A stretch of DNA of 64,000 nucleotides from contig NZ_FNMZ01000012.1 in the NCBI RefSeq assembly GCF_900106695.1, positions 59,342 through 123,341 of the forward strand, read 5' to 3'. Source of the stretch: Albimonas donghaensis. GTDB taxonomy: Bacteria; Pseudomonadota; Alphaproteobacteria; Rhodobacterales; Rhodobacteraceae. A program made the translations under genes and the position numbers. Shown one piece after another: positions 39,649 to 48,171 of this stretch; within the stretch, counting starts at the first letter, position 1; each line of letters opens with the position of its first letter. The notes under the pieces were generated by a model, which made no database searches, was not told the origin of the DNA, and saw nothing but the letters and a program-made list of their open reading frames with translations.

Positions 39649-41606
39649 TCGCGCACGGGCCGTTCCTGGTCCCAGCTGAGAGGGTCGTCATGGGGGCCAT
39701 CGCCGCGGCGATGCAGCCGCCGCCGCCGCCTGAGGTTTCGGGCTGGGCCGAACGCAACCTGTCGTTCGACCAGGGAAGTCCGTTCCCGGGTCCCTATGAC
39801 TCGTCCCGATTTCCGATGCTGCGGCGGATCCATGAGGTTCTGAGCCCCGACCACCCGGCGCGGGAGGTGACGGTCCGAGGCTCGGCGCAGATCGGCAAGA
39901 CCGATGCGCTGATCAAGCCCTTTCTCGGGTGCATCTTCGACATGGCCCCGCGGAATACGCTGGTGGTCCACCCGACCAACACGGCCGCGGCCGAATGGGT
40001 GCGAAGCAAGTGGATGCCCTATCGGCGCACCAACCCGAGAATGCGGGCGGTGTTCGGATCGTCGGCCGGCCAGCTCGACAACATGGGCTATCAGGAGACC
40101 CTCGACCGGACCTGTTCTCTGCGAACGGTCTCGGCCGGCTCGCCCTCGGAGCTGAGCGGGACGACCCGGCCCAACGTGGTCATGGACGACCTGTCGAAGT
40201 TCGAGTCGACCGCGCTGGGCGATCCGGAGTCCCTGGCGGTCTCGCGGGCGGAAGCGTTCGAGGACGCGAAGATCGGGCGTTTCTCGACGCCGATGATCAC
40301 CGGGGCCTGCCGGGTATCGCATGCCTACCAGCGCGGGACCGCGGAAGAATGGCGGATGCCGTGTCCGCACTGCGACCACCGACAGGCGCTCGCCTGGGAA
40401 AACTTCCGGGTCGACGAGGATGACCCCGGCCGCTCGCATTTCGTCTGCGTCGCTTGCGGGGCCGAGATCGAGTTCAAGCATCGCGACGACATGGTCGCCG
40501 CGGGCGAGTGGGTGGCGACCAACCCGAAAGGGGATCACCCGAGCTTTCATCTGTGGCGGGCGATCATGCCCTTCCGCGATTGGCGCTCGATCGCGGTCTC
40601 CTGGCTGCAGGCTCGGGGCGACGCCGGACGCGAGCAGACGTTCTTCAACGACGTGCTGGGCCTGCCCTATGAAGCGGCCAGCGACGCGCCGGGCTGGGAA
40701 GAGCTGCGCAACCGCGCCGAGAACGCGGTCGAGGCGGTGCAGAAAGGGCGGATCCCGACGGGTCTCCCGATCCTCGCCTGCGGCGTCGACTGTCAGGGGA
40801 CCTGGCTCGAGTGGCAGGTCGTCGCCTTCGGGCGGAACAACCGCGCCCACGTCGTCGATCATGGGCTGATCCCGCACCATATCGGCGAGGCCGAGGCATG
40901 GGCGGAGCTCGACGGGCTGCTCAAGCGGCGGTGGCGGAACGAGGCGGGCCGCGACATTCGCCTCGACCGTCTCGCGATCGACGGCGGCGCCTATACCGAC
41001 GACGTCTGGACCTGGGCGAAGCGCCACCCGTGGGAACGGGTTTCGATTTCCAAGGGCGCCAGCTCCGACAAGGGGCCGATCTACCAGGCGCAGAAGTTCG
41101 AGCGGCGGCGCGACGGCAAGGTGAAGCGCCGCCAAAAGCGGGCTTTCATGGTCAACGTCTCCGCTTTGAAAGCGGTCCTCTATGCCGACCTCAAGAAAGA
41201 GGACCCGCAGGCGCGCGGCTTTCAGAGTTTCGCCGCGGGCCTTGGCGATGCCTTCTTTCGGGGCCTCTGCGCCGAGCGGCGGATCCTCAAGCGGAACCGC
41301 TTCGGGGTCATGGAAAGCCGCTGGGAAGTGATCGAGGCGGACGGGCGCAACGAGCCGCTGGATACGCGGGTTCTGGCAGAGTTCGCCGCGCGGCTCGCGG
41401 GCTTCCGGTCGGCGACGGACGCCGAGTGGGATGCGCTGGAGGCCGAGCGCGATGCTCCCGCGCCCGATGCCGAGCCCGACCTCTTCGACCGTCCGGTGAC
41501 CGCGGCCCCTGCTTCGGAACCGCCGGCGCCCACGCCGGCCTCGGCCGCAAGCCCTGCGGGCGCAAGTGACCTGGCCGCGCGGTTCGCCGCCCTTCGGAAG
41601 GGATGA
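39639..41606 (+). CDS. Terminase large subunit (GpA type)
   Basis: A 655-aa packaging ATPase-nuclease. The ATPase P-loop is GSAQIGKTD (81-89) and Walker B is VVMDD (180-184). A Cys pair block CPHCDH...CVACG could bind zinc. The nuclease domain starts at CGVDCQGTWLEWQVVAFG with Asp, followed by LAIDGGAYTDDVW. The GTG start at 39639 has ggagg upstream and overlaps the small-subunit gene by 10 bp. Homologues cut cohesive ends. Confidence 0.95.
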   Translation: MSVIAHGPFLVPAERVVMGAIAAAMQPPPPPEVSGWAERNLSFDQGSPFPGPYDSSRFPMLRRIHEVLSPDHPAREVTVRGSAQIGKTDALIKPFLGCIFDMAPRNTLVVHPTNTAAAEWVRSKWMPYRRTNPRMRAVFGSSAGQLDNMGYQETLDRTCSLRTVSAGSPSELSGTTRPNVVMDDLSKFESTALGDPESLAVSRAEAFEDAKIGRFSTPMITGACRVSHAYQRGTAEEWRMPCPHCDHRQALAWENFRVDEDDPGRSHFVCVACGAEIEFKHRDDMVAAGEWVATNPKGDHPSFHLWRAIMPFRDWRSIAVSWLQARGDAGREQTFFNDVLGLPYEAASDAPGWEELRNRAENAVEAVQKGRIPTGLPILACGVDCQGTWLEWQVVAFGRNNRAHVVDHGLIPHHIGEAEAWAELDGLLKRRWRNEAGRDIRLDRLAIDGGAYTDDVWTWAKRHPWERVSISKGASSDKGPIYQAQKFERRRDGKVKRRQKRAFMVNVSALKAVLYADLKKEDPQARGFQSFAAGLGDAFFRGLCAERRILKRNRFGVMESRWEVIEADGRNEPLDTRVLAEFAARLAGFRSATDAEWDALEAERDAPAPDAEPDLFDRPVTAAPASEPPAPTPASAASPAGASDLAARFAALRKG

Positions 41607-41607
41607 C

Positions 41608-41829
41608 ATGACCGATCAAGCGACCCTGACCGTGCGCCTGGCCGAGGCCGAGGACGCGCTGCATGAGCTCCGCCTCGGGCGCTCGGCGGTGCAGGTCCGC
41701 ACGTCCGACGGCAAGTCGGTGTCCTATGCCGCCGCGGACGCCGGTCAGCTGCAGACCTATATCGGTCAGCTGCGCCGCCAGCTCGGCCAGCGTCGGCGCG
41801 GCGCGGCGATCGGGGTGAGCTTCCGATGA
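41608..41829 (+). CDS. Head-tail connector protein gpW
   Basis: A 73-aa protein: ATLTVRLAEAEDALHELRLGRSAVQVRTSDGKSVSYAAADAGQLQTYIGQLRRQLG. This is the gpW pattern of helix, beta hairpin, helix. It is required to attach tails to filled heads. It lies between terminase and portal, as in lambda, and overlaps the portal start (ATGA). Confidence 0.9.
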   Translation: MTDQATLTVRLAEAEDALHELRLGRSAVQVRTSDGKSVSYAAADAGQLQTYIGQLRRQLGQRRRGAAIGVSFR

Positions 41830-43427
41830 CCCGAGCGGGTTCGCATGTGCGCCGGACGCTCGCCGACATTCGGCGAGGCGGCGGGATCCGGGCGGCGCTC
41901 GAGACGTCGCAGCCCTACGATGCGGCCGACGTCATGACGTCGGAGGTCGCGGCGTGGAGCCCTGGCCGGGATCACCCGGATCGCGAATTGGGATGGGCGC
42001 GTGACACGGTCACCGCCCGGGCGCGCGACCTCGCCCGCAACAACGGGTTCGCCGCGGGCGCCGTGCAGCGGGAGGTCGACTCGGTCGTCGGCGCCCGGTT
42101 CCGGCCGACCTCGCGTCCCGACTGGCGCGCGCTGGGGATCGACCGCGAGACGGCGCAGGCGGTCGGCGCCCAGATGGACGCGGCCTGGCGGACCTGGGCG
42201 GACGATCCGCTGATGCGCTGCGACGCCTCGCGGGCGCTCGATTGGGGCGGCCTGGTGGCGCTCGGGTATCGGACTTACTTCCTCGAGGGCGACGCGCTCG
42301 CCGTGCTGCATTGGGACGAGGGCGCCACCGGCTTCCGGACCCGGCTGCGGGTGGTGGACCCCGACCTGCTGGACAATCCGCAAGGCATGACCGACCGGAT
42401 CGACATGCGTCGCGGCGTCGAGATTGACGAGCATGGCGCGGCGCTCGCCTATCATTTCCGGCGGGATCACCCGAGCGCCATGTGGGGCGGCCAGTCCTGG
42501 GCATTCGATCGGATCGAGCGCGAAACCGAGTGGGGCCGGCCGCAGATCGTCCATTTCTTCGACAAGCATCGGGACGGGCAAAGCCGCGGGGTCTCCCGTC
42601 TCGCGCCGGTCTCCGACGCTCTCAAGATGGAAGACAAATACGGGCGGGTCGAGCTGCAGGCCGCCGTGCTGAGCGCGATCCTCGGGGTCTATGTCCGAAG
42701 CCAGCTCGCGCCCGACGAGGTGTCCGACCTGCTGAGCGACGGCAAGTTCCTCGCGCTCAACGACGCGCGGCGCGAGCTGATCGGGGCAAACGGCCTGACC
42801 TTCGGGGGCGTCCGCATGCCGGTCCTGCCGCCGGGCGACAGCATCGACACCGTGAAGGCGGAGCGGCCGGGCGGGAGTTTCGAGGCGTTCGAGGCGGCCG
42901 TCCTGCGTCGGATCGCGGCGGGCCTGGGGACGAGCTACGAGCAGCTGGCCGTCGACTGGTCCAAGACGAATTACAGTTCGGCCCGCGCGGCGCTGGTGGA
43001 AATCTGGCGCGGCTGGACCGCCCGCCGGGTGAGCTTCGCGCAACGCTGGTGCGCGCCGATCCGCCTTGCGGTCATGGAAGACGCGATCGACCAGGGGCTC
43101 GTCGAGCTTCCGGCCGGCGCGCCTGCGTTCTGGGAAGCCCCCGGCGCGTGGCTTCGGGCGAAGTGGATCGGCCCCGGCCGCGGGTTCGTGGACCCGACCA
43201 AGGAAGCGCAGGCCGCGGCCATGCGCGTTTCCCTCGGCCTGTCGACTATGGAAGACGAGGCGGCCGAGCTGACTGGCGCCGATTACGAGGACAACCTCGC
43301 CCAGCTCTCGCGCGAAATCGCCGAAATGCCGGAGGGCGTTCTGCACCCGGCGCAAGAGCGGTTCGCCGAGCTGATCGGCGGCGAGCATGCCAGCGACCGC
43401 GACGCTGGCCCGGCCTCGACCGCCTGA
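41826..43427 (+). CDS. Portal protein (lambda gpB family)
   Basis: A 533-aa portal subunit forming the dodecameric DNA channel of the head. It has ARDLARNNGFAAGAVQREVDSVVG, FRTRLRVVDPDLLDNP, HFFDKHRDGQSRGVSRLAPV and AGLGTSYEQLAVDWSKTNYSSARAALVEIWR, which are gpB/lambda-portal blocks. The length is normal. It is ATGA-coupled to gpW. Confidence 0.95.
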   Translation: MTRAGSHVRRTLADIRRGGGIRAALETSQPYDAADVMTSEVAAWSPGRDHPDRELGWARDTVTARARDLARNNGFAAGAVQREVDSVVGARFRPTSRPDWRALGIDRETAQAVGAQMDAAWRTWADDPLMRCDASRALDWGGLVALGYRTYFLEGDALAVLHWDEGATGFRTRLRVVDPDLLDNPQGMTDRIDMRRGVEIDEHGAALAYHFRRDHPSAMWGGQSWAFDRIERETEWGRPQIVHFFDKHRDGQSRGVSRLAPVSDALKMEDKYGRVELQAAVLSAILGVYVRSQLAPDEVSDLLSDGKFLALNDARRELIGANGLTFGGVRMPVLPPGDSIDTVKAERPGGSFEAFEAAVLRRIAAGLGTSYEQLAVDWSKTNYSSARAALVEIWRGWTARRVSFAQRWCAPIRLAVMEDAIDQGLVELPAGAPAFWEAPGAWLRAKWIGPGRGFVDPTKEAQAAAMRVSLGLSTMEDEAAELTGADYEDNLAQLSREIAEMPEGVLHPAQERFAELIGGEHASDRDAGPASTA

Positions 43428-43452
43428 CCCTCGACCCTTCGGAGGCATTGCC

Positions 43453-44343
43453 ATGCTGACCCGCAACGGATCCGCGCTCGCGCGGCTCTGCGCCGGACCT
43501 CTTGCGCTGTCGGAATCCGCCCTCGATTGGGCGGAAGGCCGCGCCGCACGCGCCCTCGCCCTGCAGGAGGCCGGGGGCGCGCCGCAGGGCGTCGCCTGGT
43601 CCGACGACGCCATGTCCGCGGCCGCCACCGGCTGGCGGCCCTATGACATGCGCGAGGGCGTCGCGCTGATCCCGGTGCAAGGGATCATCCTGCCGAGTTT
43701 CTGCCTGATCGGCTGGGACGGCGCGACGGGCTGCGAGCAGCTGCGCTGGCAGGTCGAGACCGCCCTCGCCGATGACCAGGTGCAGGCGATCGCGCTGATG
43801 ATCGACAGCCCGGGCGGCTACGTCGCCGGGGTCGACGAAACCGCGTCGGCCATCCGGGCGGCGCGGGGGGCGAAGCCGGTGGCTTCGATCGTGATGGGGC
43901 ATGCGTTCTCGGCCGCGTTCTGGCTGGCCAGCGCGGGCGACACGATCAGCTGCCCGCGGACCGGCGGGCTCGGCCATATCGGCGTGATCAGCCTGCATAT
44001 GGACGTGACCGGCTGGCTCGCCGCCGAGGGGATCAAGCCGACGCTGTTCCGCTCCGGTGCTCACAAGGCCGAGGGCCACCCGCTCGAGCCTATGACCGAT
44101 GCGGCCGCGGCGTCCGTGCAGGCCGAGCTCGACGACCTGCGCGGCGTGTTCGCCGAGGCGGTCGCCGAAGGTCGCGCCGGGGCGATCGACGTCGCCGGCG
44201 TCCTCGCCACCGAGGCGCGGGCCTATCTCGGCCCGCAGTCGCTCGAGGCCGCGCGCAAGCTCGGGCTCTTCGACGCAATCCTGCCCAGCGACCAGGCGCT
44301 CGCCCTGTTCGTCGAGGGCGCAACCGCCGGCGCCGCCGGCTGA
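43453..44343 (+). CDS. S49-family head maturation protease (gpC-like)
   Basis: A 296-aa SppA-like peptidase that processes the prohead. It has SPGGYVAGVDE (119-122 SPGG) and the nucleophile region MGHAFSAAFWLASAGD (Ser about 153). A catalytic Lys is expected C-terminally near HKAEGHPLEPM. The start at MLTRNGS follows ggaggc. Unlike lambda C, its scaffold is encoded as a separate downstream gene rather than nested. Confidence 0.92.
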   Translation: MLTRNGSALARLCAGPLALSESALDWAEGRAARALALQEAGGAPQGVAWSDDAMSAAATGWRPYDMREGVALIPVQGIILPSFCLIGWDGATGCEQLRWQVETALADDQVQAIALMIDSPGGYVAGVDETASAIRAARGAKPVASIVMGHAFSAAFWLASAGDTISCPRTGGLGHIGVISLHMDVTGWLAAEGIKPTLFRSGAHKAEGHPLEPMTDAAAASVQAELDDLRGVFAEAVAEGRAGAIDVAGVLATEARAYLGPQSLEAARKLGLFDAILPSDQALALFVEGATAGAAG

Positions 44344-44358
44344 CCAAGGAGGAACCTC

Positions 44359-44859
44359 ATGACGCGGTTCACGTTCGCCAATCTGGCGAGTCGCGGCTCC
44401 AAGCCGAAAGCCAGCGACGAGGCCGAGCCGGATACCGAGGTCGAGGCCGAGGACGCCCCGGCTGAGGAAGAGGAAGACACGGGCGCCGCCGCCGAAGGCG
44501 AGGACGCGGCCCCGGAGGAAGACGAAGAGGGTGAGGGCGAAGAGGTCGCCGCGTCGGCCCGGCGCAAAGGCTTCGCCGCGGGACGCAAGGCCGAGCGCAA
44601 ACGCTGCGCCGCGATCTTCGCCGCCGCGGATCCCGCCTCGGTCGCGATGGCCGCGCAGCTCGCGTTCAACACGTCCCTGTCGGCCGACGAGGCCGTGGCG
44701 ACCCTCGCCGCGGCCCCCAAGGCCGGCGGCGGCCTCGGGGCTCGCATGCAGGGCCGCAACCCGGCCGCCCCGTCCGCCGGGGCCGCCGGCGCGTCGAGCG
44801 ACGACGACAAGGCCGCGGAGCGCATCCTCGCGCTGCGCCGCCCCGGCAAGGCCGCCTGA
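44359..44859 (+). CDS. Probable head scaffold protein (acidic, Nu3 position)
   Basis: A 166-aa protein with a strongly acidic middle (residues 19-65) followed by a basic helical part ASARRKGFAAGRKAERKRCAAIF and an Ala-rich tail ending RILALRRPGKAA. Scaffolds are often of such composition. The position between protease and decoration protein equals lambda Nu3. A 11-bp stem follows the stop. Function is inferred from order and composition. Confidence 0.7.
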   Translation: MTRFTFANLASRGSKPKASDEAEPDTEVEAEDAPAEEEEDTGAAAEGEDAAPEEDEEGEGEEVAASARRKGFAAGRKAERKRCAAIFAAADPASVAMAAQLAFNTSLSADEAVATLAAAPKAGGGLGARMQGRNPAAPSAGAAGASSDDDKAAERILALRRPGKAA

Positions 44860-44865
44860 CAATCA

Positions 44866-44897
44866 CGCCGGCGGGGCCTGACCCCGCCGGCGTCCTT
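44866..44897 (+). terminator. GC hairpin before the decoration gene
   Basis: cgccggcgggg-cctga-ccccgccggcg, an 11-bp perfect stem with a short tccttg tail. The weak T run suggests partial termination or RNA end protection rather than a full stop in the late operon. Confidence 0.5.
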
Positions 44898-44923
44898 GCA
44901 ACCTGATCGAACGGGAGGCCGTC

Positions 44924-45292
44924 ATGGTCAGCCGCACCACCGAAACCTACGACCCGTCCGGCCTGCTGGCCGGTGGGTTCCCCGTGTTCGTCGAGAAAGC
45001 GACGATCGCGGATTCCGTCGCCCTCGCCGCGGGCGCCGTGCTCGGCCGGATCACGACCGGGGGCAAGTATCTGCTGTCCGCGTCCGGCGCGAGCGACGGG
45101 TCGCAGGCCCCGAAAGCGATCCTCGCCGAGGCGGCCGACGCCTCCGATGGCGACGTCGAGGCGCTGGTCTACGTCGCCGGTTCCTTCGATGTGGACAAGC
45201 TGTCCTTCGGGACCGGACACACCGCCGCCTCCGTCGCGACGGCCCTGCGCGCCGCCCAGGCGCCTCTGTTCCTGGTGTCGCCCGTCGCCTGA
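44924..45292 (+). CDS. Head decoration protein D
   Basis: A 122-aa capsid-stabilising protein: GGFPVFVEKATIADSVALAAGAVLGRITTGGKYLLSASGASDGSQAPKAILAEAADASDGDVEALVYVAG, as in gpD. It trimerises on the expanded head. It is flanked by a hairpin upstream and the major capsid gene downstream. Confidence 0.92.
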   Translation: MVSRTTETYDPSGLLAGGFPVFVEKATIADSVALAAGAVLGRITTGGKYLLSASGASDGSQAPKAILAEAADASDGDVEALVYVAGSFDVDKLSFGTGHTAASVATALRAAQAPLFLVSPVA

Positions 45293-45341
45293 CGCGACGG
45301 GCGTCCCGCCTCTTCATTCACTCACGCATCGGGAGGCTACG

Positions 45342-46382
45342 ATGCCCGACTCCTACACCACCCGCACGCTGGTCGGCGTGCTCGGCGGGCTCGACCGCCC
45401 GCAGCTGTTCCTGCTGGACACGTTCTTTCCGGACCTGGCGCTGTTCGATACCGAGACGGTCGATTTCGACAAGCTCGATCGCATGACCGGACTGGCCCCG
45501 TTCGTGTCGCCGCTCAAGGCCGGGACGCCGGTCGCCGCCCGGGGCGCCTCGGTCGAAAGCTTCACGCCGGCCTATGTGAAGCCCAAGAATGAGCTGGACG
45601 CCTCGCGTCCCCTGCGCCGCCGCCCGGGCGAGCGGTTCGCCGGCGCCATGTCCGCGAGCGAGCGTCGCGACCTCGCCCTCGTCGACCTGCTCGAGGACCA
45701 GTATATGCGCGTGCTTCGGCGCAAGGAGTGGATGGCCTCGGCCGCCCTTCGCACCGGGGCCGTGACCGTCGAGGGCGAGGGCTTCCCGGCGCAGTCGGTG
45801 AATTTCGGGCGGGCGTCGGGGCTGACCAAGGCGCTGCTGACCTCCGCGCGCTGGGGCGAGTCCGGGGTCTCCCCCCTCGACGATGTGCAGACCTGGGCCG
45901 ACGAGGTCGCGACGACCTCGGGCGCCTCGGCGACGACCGTGGTCATGGACCCGAAGGCCTGGGCGCTGTTCCGCAAGGACCCGCAGGTCGCGGCGCTGCT
46001 CGACTATCGCTATGCGCGTTCGACCGAGGTCGAGCTCGGCCCGGTCGCGCGCGGCGAGGGGCAGTGGGCGACCTATGTCGGTTCGGTCGGCCAGTTCGAC
46101 GTCTGGACCTATTCGCAGCCCTACACCAACGAGGACGGGACCGCCGGCAACATGATGCCGGATTACACCGTCATCCTCGGCGGGCGGGGCGTCGAGGCCG
46201 GCGTCGCCGGCTACCAGGCGCACGGGGCCATCAAGGACCCGCGGGCCGGCTACCAGCCCCTCGAAATCTACCCGAAGAGCTGGATCGAGGACGACCCGGC
46301 GGTCGAGTGGGTCATGAGCCAGTCGGCGCCGCTGGTGATCCCGGCCCGGCCCAACGCCTCGCTCTGCGCGACCGTGCGCTGA
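45342..46382 (+). CDS. Major capsid protein E
   Basis: A 346-aa HK97-fold capsid protein of the gpE family: LFLLDTFFPDLALFDTETVDFDKLDRMTGLAPFVSPLKAGTPV, RRKEWMASAALRTGAVTV, VVMDPKAWALFRKDPQV and VILGGRGVEAGVAGYQAHGAIKDP. gggagg precedes the start. An 11-bp stem follows the gene. Length matches lambda gpE (341 aa). Confidence 0.96.
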   Translation: MPDSYTTRTLVGVLGGLDRPQLFLLDTFFPDLALFDTETVDFDKLDRMTGLAPFVSPLKAGTPVAARGASVESFTPAYVKPKNELDASRPLRRRPGERFAGAMSASERRDLALVDLLEDQYMRVLRRKEWMASAALRTGAVTVEGEGFPAQSVNFGRASGLTKALLTSARWGESGVSPLDDVQTWADEVATTSGASATTVVMDPKAWALFRKDPQVAALLDYRYARSTEVELGPVARGEGQWATYVGSVGQFDVWTYSQPYTNEDGTAGNMMPDYTVILGGRGVEAGVAGYQAHGAIKDPRAGYQPLEIYPKSWIEDDPAVEWVMSQSAPLVIPARPNASLCATVR

Positions 46383-46397
46383 TCAGTCGGCGAAGAC

Positions 46398-46426
46398 GCG
46401 GGCGCGCCCGATCGCGGCGCGCCCGC
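46398..46426 (+). terminator. GC hairpin after the major capsid gene
   Basis: gcgggcgcgcc-cgatcgc-ggcgcgcccgc, 11-bp stem, 7-nt loop, weak T tail. It could protect the abundant capsid mRNA or attenuate downstream tail-gene transcription. Confidence 0.5.
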
Positions 46427-46461
46427 CTTGCGCCTGACGGCGCAAAAGACAGGAGGCCGAC

Positions 46462-46761
46462 ATGGCGAATATGAAAGTGGTAAGCGCCCGAACGCTGGTG
46501 ACTGGGAAGGCGTCCAAGCGGGGCGGCGAAGTCGAGCGGATCGAGCACGCGCCGGGCGATGTGGTGAGCCTGCCGGCCGAAGAGGCGGAGGCGCTGATCG
46601 CGCGCGGGCTCGCCTGGGCCGCGCCGGCGGCGCCCAAGGCGCGGGCGACGCCCTCGGGACGCGACGACGAAGGCGAGGCTGGCTCGGACGACGTCGAGGG
46701 CGAAGCTGGCTCGGGCTCGGGCGACGGCGAGGCCGAAGCTGGCTCGGGCGGCGCCGCGTGA
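46462..46761 (+). CDS. Acidic repeat protein in the gpFI position
   Basis: A 99-aa protein. The first 60 residues are ordered (VVSARTLVTGKASKRGGEVERIEHAPGDVVSLPAEEAEALIARGLAW). The C-terminal 35 carry acidic GEAGS-type repeats with matching DNA repeats (gaagctggctcggg). Order relative to lambda suggests FI, which aids packaging; sequence similarity to FI is not visible. Confidence 0.65.
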   Translation: MANMKVVSARTLVTGKASKRGGEVERIEHAPGDVVSLPAEEAEALIARGLAWAAPAAPKARATPSGRDDEGEAGSDDVEGEAGSGSGDGEAEAGSGGAA

Positions 46762-47072
46762 TGACGGTATTCGACCGGGCGGTGGACCGGCTTTTCGCTG
46801 ATCCCAACCTCGGGCTGGCGGCGCATCGCGTCGATGGCTTGGGCGGGCAGTCCAGTATTCGGATCCTGCGCCGCCGTCCGGACGAATTGACGACCTGGGG
46901 CGGGGCGTCGCTGGTGACGGACGCCGATCTGATCGAGGTCCGGGTCTCGGAGGCTCCGAACCTCGCCGCCGGCGATATGCTGGTGATCGCAGGCGAGGCG
47001 TTCCGGGTGGTCGGCGAGCCGCAGCGTGACGCCGACCGGCTTGTCTGGTCCGCGCAGGTTTCGCCCGCGTGA
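46761..47072 (+). CDS. Head-tail joining protein (gpFII-like)
   Basis: A 103-aa protein: RILRRRPDELTTWGGASLVTDADLIEVRVSEAPNLAAGDMLVIAGEAFRVVGEPQRDADRLVWSAQV, a small beta-barrel joining-protein pattern. It starts overlapping the previous stop by one base and is coupled to the next gene. It prepares the portal vertex for tail attachment. Confidence 0.82.
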   Translation: MTVFDRAVDRLFADPNLGLAAHRVDGLGGQSSIRILRRRPDELTTWGGASLVTDADLIEVRVSEAPNLAAGDMLVIAGEAFRVVGEPQRDADRLVWSAQVSPA

Positions 47073-47710
47073 AGCTCGATTTCAGCGTGACCGGCCTTGC
47101 GCAGGCCATGCAGGAAGAAATCGCCGGCGGGCGCCGGGCGGTTTCGGCCAGCATGAAAGAAGTCGGCGACGGCCTGAAAATGGAATGGCGCGGGCAGGTC
47201 ACGTCGGCCGGTCTCGGTCGTCGCCTGTCCAACACGGTCCGGAGCGAAACGTTCCCGAAGGGGCGCGACAGCATCAACGCCGCGACGCTGGTCTGGTCGA
47301 AAGCCCCCAAGATTCTCGAGGCCTATGAAGAGGGCGCGCTGATCCAGTCCGACAGCGGGTTCTTCCTCGCGGTTCCGACCGCGGCGGCTGGGACCGCGTC
47401 GCGAGGCCGGAAAGTCACGCCCGGCGATTGGGAGTCGCGGCGTGGGCTCAAGCTCCGCTTCGTCTATCGCAAGGGCCAACCGAGCCTCCTGGTCGTCGAC
47501 GCGGCCCGCATCAACGCGCGCGGGCTCGCCGTGGCCTCGCGTTCCAAGACGGGTCGGGGGCAGGTGACCGCGGTCATTTTCCTCCTGATCCCGCAGGTGC
47601 AGCTTGCCAAGAAACTCGACCTCGCCCGCGCCGCCCAGACCTGGGAGGGGCGGCTGCCGGGCCGGATCGTGCGGAATTGGGCCAGCGGGCGGATCGGGGG
47701 CGGGCGATGA
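47069..47710 (+). CDS. Minor tail protein, gpZ position (DUF6441-like)
   Basis: A 213-aa protein: LDFSVTGLAQAMQEEIAGGRRAVSASMKEVGDGLKMEWRGQV... KILEAYEEGALIQSDSGFFLAVPT. The start is GTG in GTGA overlap. Size and position match lambda gpZ (192 aa), a tail-completion protein. I associate the sequence with DUF6441 from memory, with moderate confidence. Confidence 0.75.
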   Translation: MKLDFSVTGLAQAMQEEIAGGRRAVSASMKEVGDGLKMEWRGQVTSAGLGRRLSNTVRSETFPKGRDSINAATLVWSKAPKILEAYEEGALIQSDSGFFLAVPTAAAGTASRGRKVTPGDWESRRGLKLRFVYRKGQPSLLVVDAARINARGLAVASRSKTGRGQVTAVIFLLIPQVQLAKKLDLARAAQTWEGRLPGRIVRNWASGRIGGGR

Positions 47711-48147
47711 GCGACAGTGTTTCGGAGGCCGTGCTCAAGGCGCTGTTCGTCGCCCTCGAGGCGGGCGCCCCGTCGGGCGTGCGGGCGCTTCGCAACGCCA
47801 CGTTGCCCGGCCGCATTCCCGCCGGCGGGCTGTTGATCCTGCGCGACGGCGACCCGGGCGAGCCGGAGCCGACGCTCTCGCCGCTCGCCTATCACTATCA
47901 GCACCGCGCGGAGCTCGAGTTTCTGGTGTCGGGCGAAGAGGGCGGCCCGCGGGATGATGCTTTCGACGCGCTCAAGCTGGCCGTCGCCGTCGCGGTGAGC
48001 GCCGACCGCACGCTCGGTGGGCTCTGCGACTGGATCGAGGCGCAAGCCCCGGCGCCGCAGGACGTCAGCCCCGAGGGCGGCCAGCCGATCAAGGCCGCGA
48101 TCGTCCCGATCATTCTGCACTACTCGACCCCCGATCCCCTTCTCTGA
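47707..48147 (+). CDS. Tail terminator protein (gpU position)
   Basis: A 146-aa protein: SEAVLKALFVALEAGAPSGVRALRNATLPGRIPAGGLLILRDGDPGEPEPTLSPLAYHYQHRAELEFLVSGEEG. This is typical of siphovirus tail terminators, which cap tube growth. ATGA-coupled to the previous gene. Confidence 0.82.
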   Translation: MSDSVSEAVLKALFVALEAGAPSGVRALRNATLPGRIPAGGLLILRDGDPGEPEPTLSPLAYHYQHRAELEFLVSGEEGGPRDDAFDALKLAVAVAVSADRTLGGLCDWIEAQAPAPQDVSPEGGQPIKAAIVPIILHYSTPDPLL

Positions 48148-48171
48148 CCCCGAACGACAGGAGGCCTTGAT

